Below are positions 52,709-55,775 of a stretch of 55,775 bases of DNA, in pieces; the first letter of the stretch is position 1, and each line of letters opens with the position of its first letter. A program made the translations under genes and the position numbers. Under the pieces are notes generated by a model that was not told the origin of the DNA, did no database searches, and saw only the letters and a list, made by a program, of their open reading frames with translations. This stretch comes from 2-12-FULL-41-17 sp964562855 (GTDB lineage: Bacteria > Patescibacteriota > Microgenomatia > Curtissbacterales > GWA2-41-24), in assembly GCA_964562855.1 (NCBI GenBank), contig CAZLVB010000004.1, positions 1-55,775 of the forward strand, read 5' to 3'.

Positions 52709-53481
52709 TGAAACCAAAGGTTTGTGTATTGAGAGCAGAAGGCATAAATTGCGACGAAGAAACTTTTTACGCCTTTGAAAAATTTGGTGGCCGGCCCGAG
52801 TTTGTTCATGTTAACCAACTTCGCGAAAAATCAAAAAAACTCAAAGAGTTTCAAATCTTGGCAATTCCGGGAGGTTTTGCTTATGGAGATGACGTTTTTT
52901 CCGGAAAGATATTGGCAGTTGAGCTTATCAGTTTTTTAAAAGATCAGCTTAGCGACTATATAAATAAGGAAGGATTAATTATTGGAATTTGTAACGGATT
53001 CCAGGTTTTGGTTCGAACTGGACTTTTACCCTTTGGTAATCTAGGAAAGATGGATGCTACGTTAACTCTAAACGACAGCGGACATTTTGAATGCAGATTT
53101 GTAAAAATGAGGATAGAAAAATCGAAAGCGGAATTTCTTGACCCATATGTCGGCCAGACGATAGATATTGCCGTAAACCATGGCGAGGGCAAATTTTATG
53201 CTCTACCTAAAGATCTAATAAAGATCGAAAATGAAAATCTTGTTTTCTCTCGGTACGTGGATGAAAAGGGAAAACCAGCTAAAGAATATCCGCAAAATCC
53301 AAATGGTTCACTTAATGCGATTGCCGGTGTTTGCGACCCAACAGGTCATATTATTGGTCTAATGCCTCATCCGGAAAAAATTGTTGACATTACTCAACAC
53401 CCTAATTGGCGACGAGGCAATGTCAAGGCCAAGGGGGGTTTTATATTTGAAGGCATGATAAAATTTGCAAAACAAAGGTGA
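52708..53481 (+). CDS. purQ: FGAM synthase glutaminase subunit
   Basis: 257 residues from ATG at 52708 (TAATG overlap with purL), preceded by GAGGAGG; an upstream in-frame codon inside purL is rejected. Class I glutamine amidotransferase triad: C95 in IIGICNGFQVL, H221 and E223 in LMPHPEKI. N-terminal KVCVLRAEGINCDEETFYAFEKFGG and PGGFAYGDDVFSGK are PurQ marks. Supplies ammonia to PurL. Confidence 0.97.
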   Translation: MKPKVCVLRAEGINCDEETFYAFEKFGGRPEFVHVNQLREKSKKLKEFQILAIPGGFAYGDDVFSGKILAVELISFLKDQLSDYINKEGLIIGICNGFQVLVRTGLLPFGNLGKMDATLTLNDSGHFECRFVKMRIEKSKAEFLDPYVGQTIDIAVNHGEGKFYALPKDLIKIENENLVFSRYVDEKGKPAKEYPQNPNGSLNAIAGVCDPTGHIIGLMPHPEKIVDITQHPNWRRGNVKAKGGFIFEGMIKFAKQR

Positions 53482-54584
53482 TGAAATCTAAGATAACCTA
53501 CTCTCAGGTTGGCGACAATTATTTTATAAAAGACCCCGCAAATAAGCTTTCACAACAAGCCGCCAAGAAAACAGGAATAAATCTTAAAAAAACTGGGTTT
53601 AATGAAATTCAGGCGACTCGTGGAGAATCTGCCTTCGTCTGGAAACAAGGGTCAGTTCTTATGGCATCGGTAATCGAGTGTTTGGGGACTAAGAGCCTGG
53701 TTGCCGATGATCTAAGAAAAGTAACCAAAGAAACTTACTACGATGTTATTGCCAACAATACTGTTGCTACGTTTATAAATGATCTAAGCACGGTGGGGGC
53801 AAAACCCTTAGTTGTGCATGCATACTGGGCATTTGGTGACAATAACTGGCTCGAAGACAAAAAAAGATTGAGAGATTTTATAAAAGGATGGAAGCAGGCT
53901 TGTGATGAATCGGGCTCTACGTGGGGTGGCGGAGAAACGGCTACCTTAAAAGGTATTCTTAATCCTGATGCCTGCGATTTGTCAGGAAGTGTAGTGGGAA
54001 TAATAAAAAACCCTAAAAATTTAGTTATAGATGAAAAATTAAAAGCAGGAGACAGAATTATATTTGTGAAATCAAACGGAATTAATGCAAACGGTATTTC
54101 ATTGGCAAGAAGTATTGCAAAAAAACTTCCTCATGGTTATGCGACAAAAATGCCAAACGGCGAACTTTACGGGGAAGCAATTCTTACCAAATCGAACCTC
54201 TATGCGAAATTAATTCAAGCCCTAATTCAATCTGGAGTCGACATACATTATATAACTCATATAACCGGTCATGGTCTTCGCAAAGTTATGCGTGCAAGAC
54301 AAAATTTTACTTACGTAATTGAAAAACTATTCGAACCGCAAGAAGTATTCAAATTTATTCAAAAACACGCAGGACTTAACGATTACGAAGCTTACGAAAC
54401 ATATAATATGGGACAAGATTACGCAATTTTTGTCGATCAAAAGGATATCAAAAAAGCTCAGAAAATTATCAGACAAAACAAGTTTGAATCACTCGATGCC
54501 GGTTATGTCAAAAAAGGCGAAAGGAAAGTCGAAATCAGACCAAAAAACATCATCTATACCTCTGAAACATTGGATTTAAGATAG
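53481..54584 (+). CDS. purM: Phosphoribosylformylglycinamidine cyclo-ligase-like (AIR synthetase)
   Basis: 367 residues from ATG at 53481 (overlapping the purQ stop as TGATG; GTG at 53478 is also possible). PurM-fold: VIECLGTKSLVADDLRKVTKETYYDVIANNTVATFINDLSTVGAKPLVVHAYW, GGGETATLKGIL, GDRIIFVKSNGINANGISLAR, THITGHGLRKVMRA, and YNMGQDYAIFV. Converts FGAM to AIR. Divergent from E. coli PurM at the N-terminus (no typical YKDAGVD), so a variant subfamily. Confidence 0.9.
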   Translation: MKSKITYSQVGDNYFIKDPANKLSQQAAKKTGINLKKTGFNEIQATRGESAFVWKQGSVLMASVIECLGTKSLVADDLRKVTKETYYDVIANNTVATFINDLSTVGAKPLVVHAYWAFGDNNWLEDKKRLRDFIKGWKQACDESGSTWGGGETATLKGILNPDACDLSGSVVGIIKNPKNLVIDEKLKAGDRIIFVKSNGINANGISLARSIAKKLPHGYATKMPNGELYGEAILTKSNLYAKLIQALIQSGVDIHYITHITGHGLRKVMRARQNFTYVIEKLFEPQEVFKFIQKHAGLNDYEAYETYNMGQDYAIFVDQKDIKKAQKIIRQNKFESLDAGYVKKGERKVEIRPKNIIYTSETLDLR

Positions 54585-54587
54585 CCA

Positions 54588-55604
54588 GTGAAAAAACTTG
54601 TCTTTTTAATACTCCTGATTACTCTTGCCGGATTGGTTATAGTTTTTAAGGTTTACAAAAAAGATAATAAGCTAATTTTACCTGCACAAATTCCTCAAAT
54701 AGTAAAAGAAAAACCATTGGATAAATACACTATAGAGGCACTTTCCCAAACCAATTTTGAGGCTAGCAGAATTGAGATAGGTGAATTAGTTAAAGATACA
54801 CCAGACTATTCTTCTTACCTTTTCTATTTTCATCCTCAAGGCAAAAAAGTCAGCGGTCTTTTAAACATTCCTAAAAATACTGGCCCACTTCCTGTAATTG
54901 TTATGTTCCGAGGTTATATAGATAGGGAAGCATATGTCACCGGAGCCGGTACAGTCCGTTCTTCCGAGGTTTTTGCCGCAAACGGTTTTGTAACGCTCGC
55001 CCCAGATTTTCTGGGATACGGGCAATCCGACAATCCGTCTGAAAATCCTGTCGAGGAGCGGTTTCAAACATATACTACAGCACTGACCTTGTTATCATCG
55101 CTTAAAAATTTGAACACTGCCTTGGCTGGTGCCAGATTAAACACCAGAATTGATGATACAAAAGTCGGCATATGGGGACATTCAAATGGAGGACAGATTG
55201 CCCTTACCATTTTGGAAATAACAGGCAAAAACATCCCTGCCGTCCTTTGGGCACCTGTTTCCAAACCATTTCCATATTCGGTGCTTTACTATACAGACGA
55301 TTTCGATGATCACGGAAAATTGCTCCGCAAAGTTATAGCCGATTTTGAAGAAGATTACGATGTGGAGAAATATTCGCTGACGAATCATTTTGATAAAATT
55401 AACGCAAACTTACAAATTCATCAAGGCACCCAAGACGATGCTGTGCCAGTAAAATGGTCCGATCAACTTGTCGAACAATTAAAAAAGTTGAATAAAAATA
55501 TCGAACACTTTACTTATAACGGGGATGACCATAATTTTGCAAAAGGCAGTTGGCAAACAGTTGTTAATCGCAACATTACTTTTTTCAATCAATATCTAAA
55601 GTGA
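54588..55604 (+). CDS. Membrane-anchored alpha/beta hydrolase
   Basis: 338 residues from GTG. An N-terminal transmembrane helix (LVFLILLITLAGLVIVFKVY) anchors the enzyme outside the membrane. Catalytic triad by pattern: S199 in GIWGHSNGGQ, D283 or D284 in GTQDDAVP, H315 in NGDDHNF. Dienelactone-hydrolase/prolyl-oligopeptidase-type peptidase S9 catalytic domain. Three bases after purM, so probably on the same transcript although unrelated in function. Substrate unknown. Confidence 0.9.
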   Translation: MKKLVFLILLITLAGLVIVFKVYKKDNKLILPAQIPQIVKEKPLDKYTIEALSQTNFEASRIEIGELVKDTPDYSSYLFYFHPQGKKVSGLLNIPKNTGPLPVIVMFRGYIDREAYVTGAGTVRSSEVFAANGFVTLAPDFLGYGQSDNPSENPVEERFQTYTTALTLLSSLKNLNTALAGARLNTRIDDTKVGIWGHSNGGQIALTILEITGKNIPAVLWAPVSKPFPYSVLYYTDDFDDHGKLLRKVIADFEEDYDVEKYSLTNHFDKINANLQIHQGTQDDAVPVKWSDQLVEQLKKLNKNIEHFTYNGDDHNFAKGSWQTVVNRNITFFNQYLK

Positions 55605-55715
55605 ACTTCAAGAAAAATTTCAGAAGGCTTGGTTTCCGTACCCCGTCTACTTTCCGCGCGATCAAAATTTTGATATCAGTTAAGTTACCAACGAAAAGAA
55701 AAAAAGATCAATTAC

Positions 55716-55775
55716 ATGAAAATAAGAGTTAAAGCAAAACCACAGGCTTCAGAAGAAAAAGTAAAAAAGATTGGT
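55716..55775 (+). CDS. DUF167/YggU family protein, N-terminal 20 residues (cut by window end)
   Basis: Begins MKIRVKAKPQASEEKVKKIG, the standard DUF167 (YggU) start, 'I-x-V-x-x-x-P-x-A-x-x-x-x-V'. The rest is beyond the window. Function of the family is unknown. The 111-base spacer before it contains no evident gene or strong promoter. Confidence 0.65.
   Translation, partial: MKIRVKAKPQASEEKVKKIG

Overview
The window looks like a chromosome segment of a Candidate Phyla Radiation (Patescibacteria) bacterium, most likely of the Microgenomates type. Evidence for this: a full S10-spc-alpha ribosomal gene series that lacks L30 between S5 and L15; compact, overlapping genes (ATGA, GTGA and TAATG junctions); many promoters placed so close to the start codon that the mRNA would be leaderless or nearly so; and short GC-rich palindromic repeats scattered through intergenic and even coding DNA (for example inside L3, a MiaB-like protein and RNase P RNA). 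TGA is a normal stop here, so this is not a UGA-glycine (Gracilibacteria/Absconditabacteria) genome. The phylum call is inference; no 16S rRNA is present.

Region 1 (1-9770) is accessory DNA. It is a chain of small toxin-antitoxin (TA) cassettes: two HigB/HigA-type pairs, DUF4258/DUF2283, DUF5615/DUF433, DUF6883/DUF4926 and HicB/HicA. Two families of short direct repeats lie between the cassettes, and fragments of older genes remain there. In the middle is a putative anti-phage block: an SRA-like/HNH nuclease, a MazG-type pyrophosphohydrolase, RadC, and an EVE-like/PD-(D/E)XK nuclease, followed by the tail of a lost DNA methyltransferase, a GIY-YIG-like protein and a four-cysteine Cas4/RecB-like nuclease. 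A TspO-family membrane protein also sits here.

Region 2 (10065-30326) is the translation core: a GreA-like coiled-coil fragment protein, fusA, tuf, then rpsJ-rplCDWB-rpsS-rplV-rpsC-rplP-rpmC-rpsQ-rplNXE-rpsNH-rplFR-rpsE-rplO-secY-adk-map-infA-rpmJ-rpsMKD-rpoA-rplQ-rplM-rpsI. rpsL and rpsG, which usually precede fusA, are not in the window. The region carries scars of repeat insertion: a duplicated rpsJ 3' end, a 20-bp direct repeat around an insertion between rplB and rpsS, and a palindrome inside rplC.

Region 3 (30329-37024) holds tRNA-Pro(GGG), recA-recX, an RNase Y without a membrane anchor, HU, two unknown genes, a DgkA-type lipid kinase and a MiaB-like methylthiotransferase. Region 4 (37029-43130, minus strand) is a cell-surface glycosylation block: one DPM1/GtrB-like glycosyltransferase and four membrane GT-C type proteins. 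Region 5 holds miaA, an AI-2E-family membrane protein and rnpB. Region 6 (45966-54584) is a tightly packed purine biosynthesis operon (purN, purD, an unusual HAD phosphatase, a PfkB-family sugar/nucleoside kinase, a PurS-PurL fusion, purQ, purM), notable because most CPR genomes lack de novo purine synthesis. The window ends with a membrane-anchored alpha/beta hydrolase and the first 20 codons of a DUF167/YggU-family gene.
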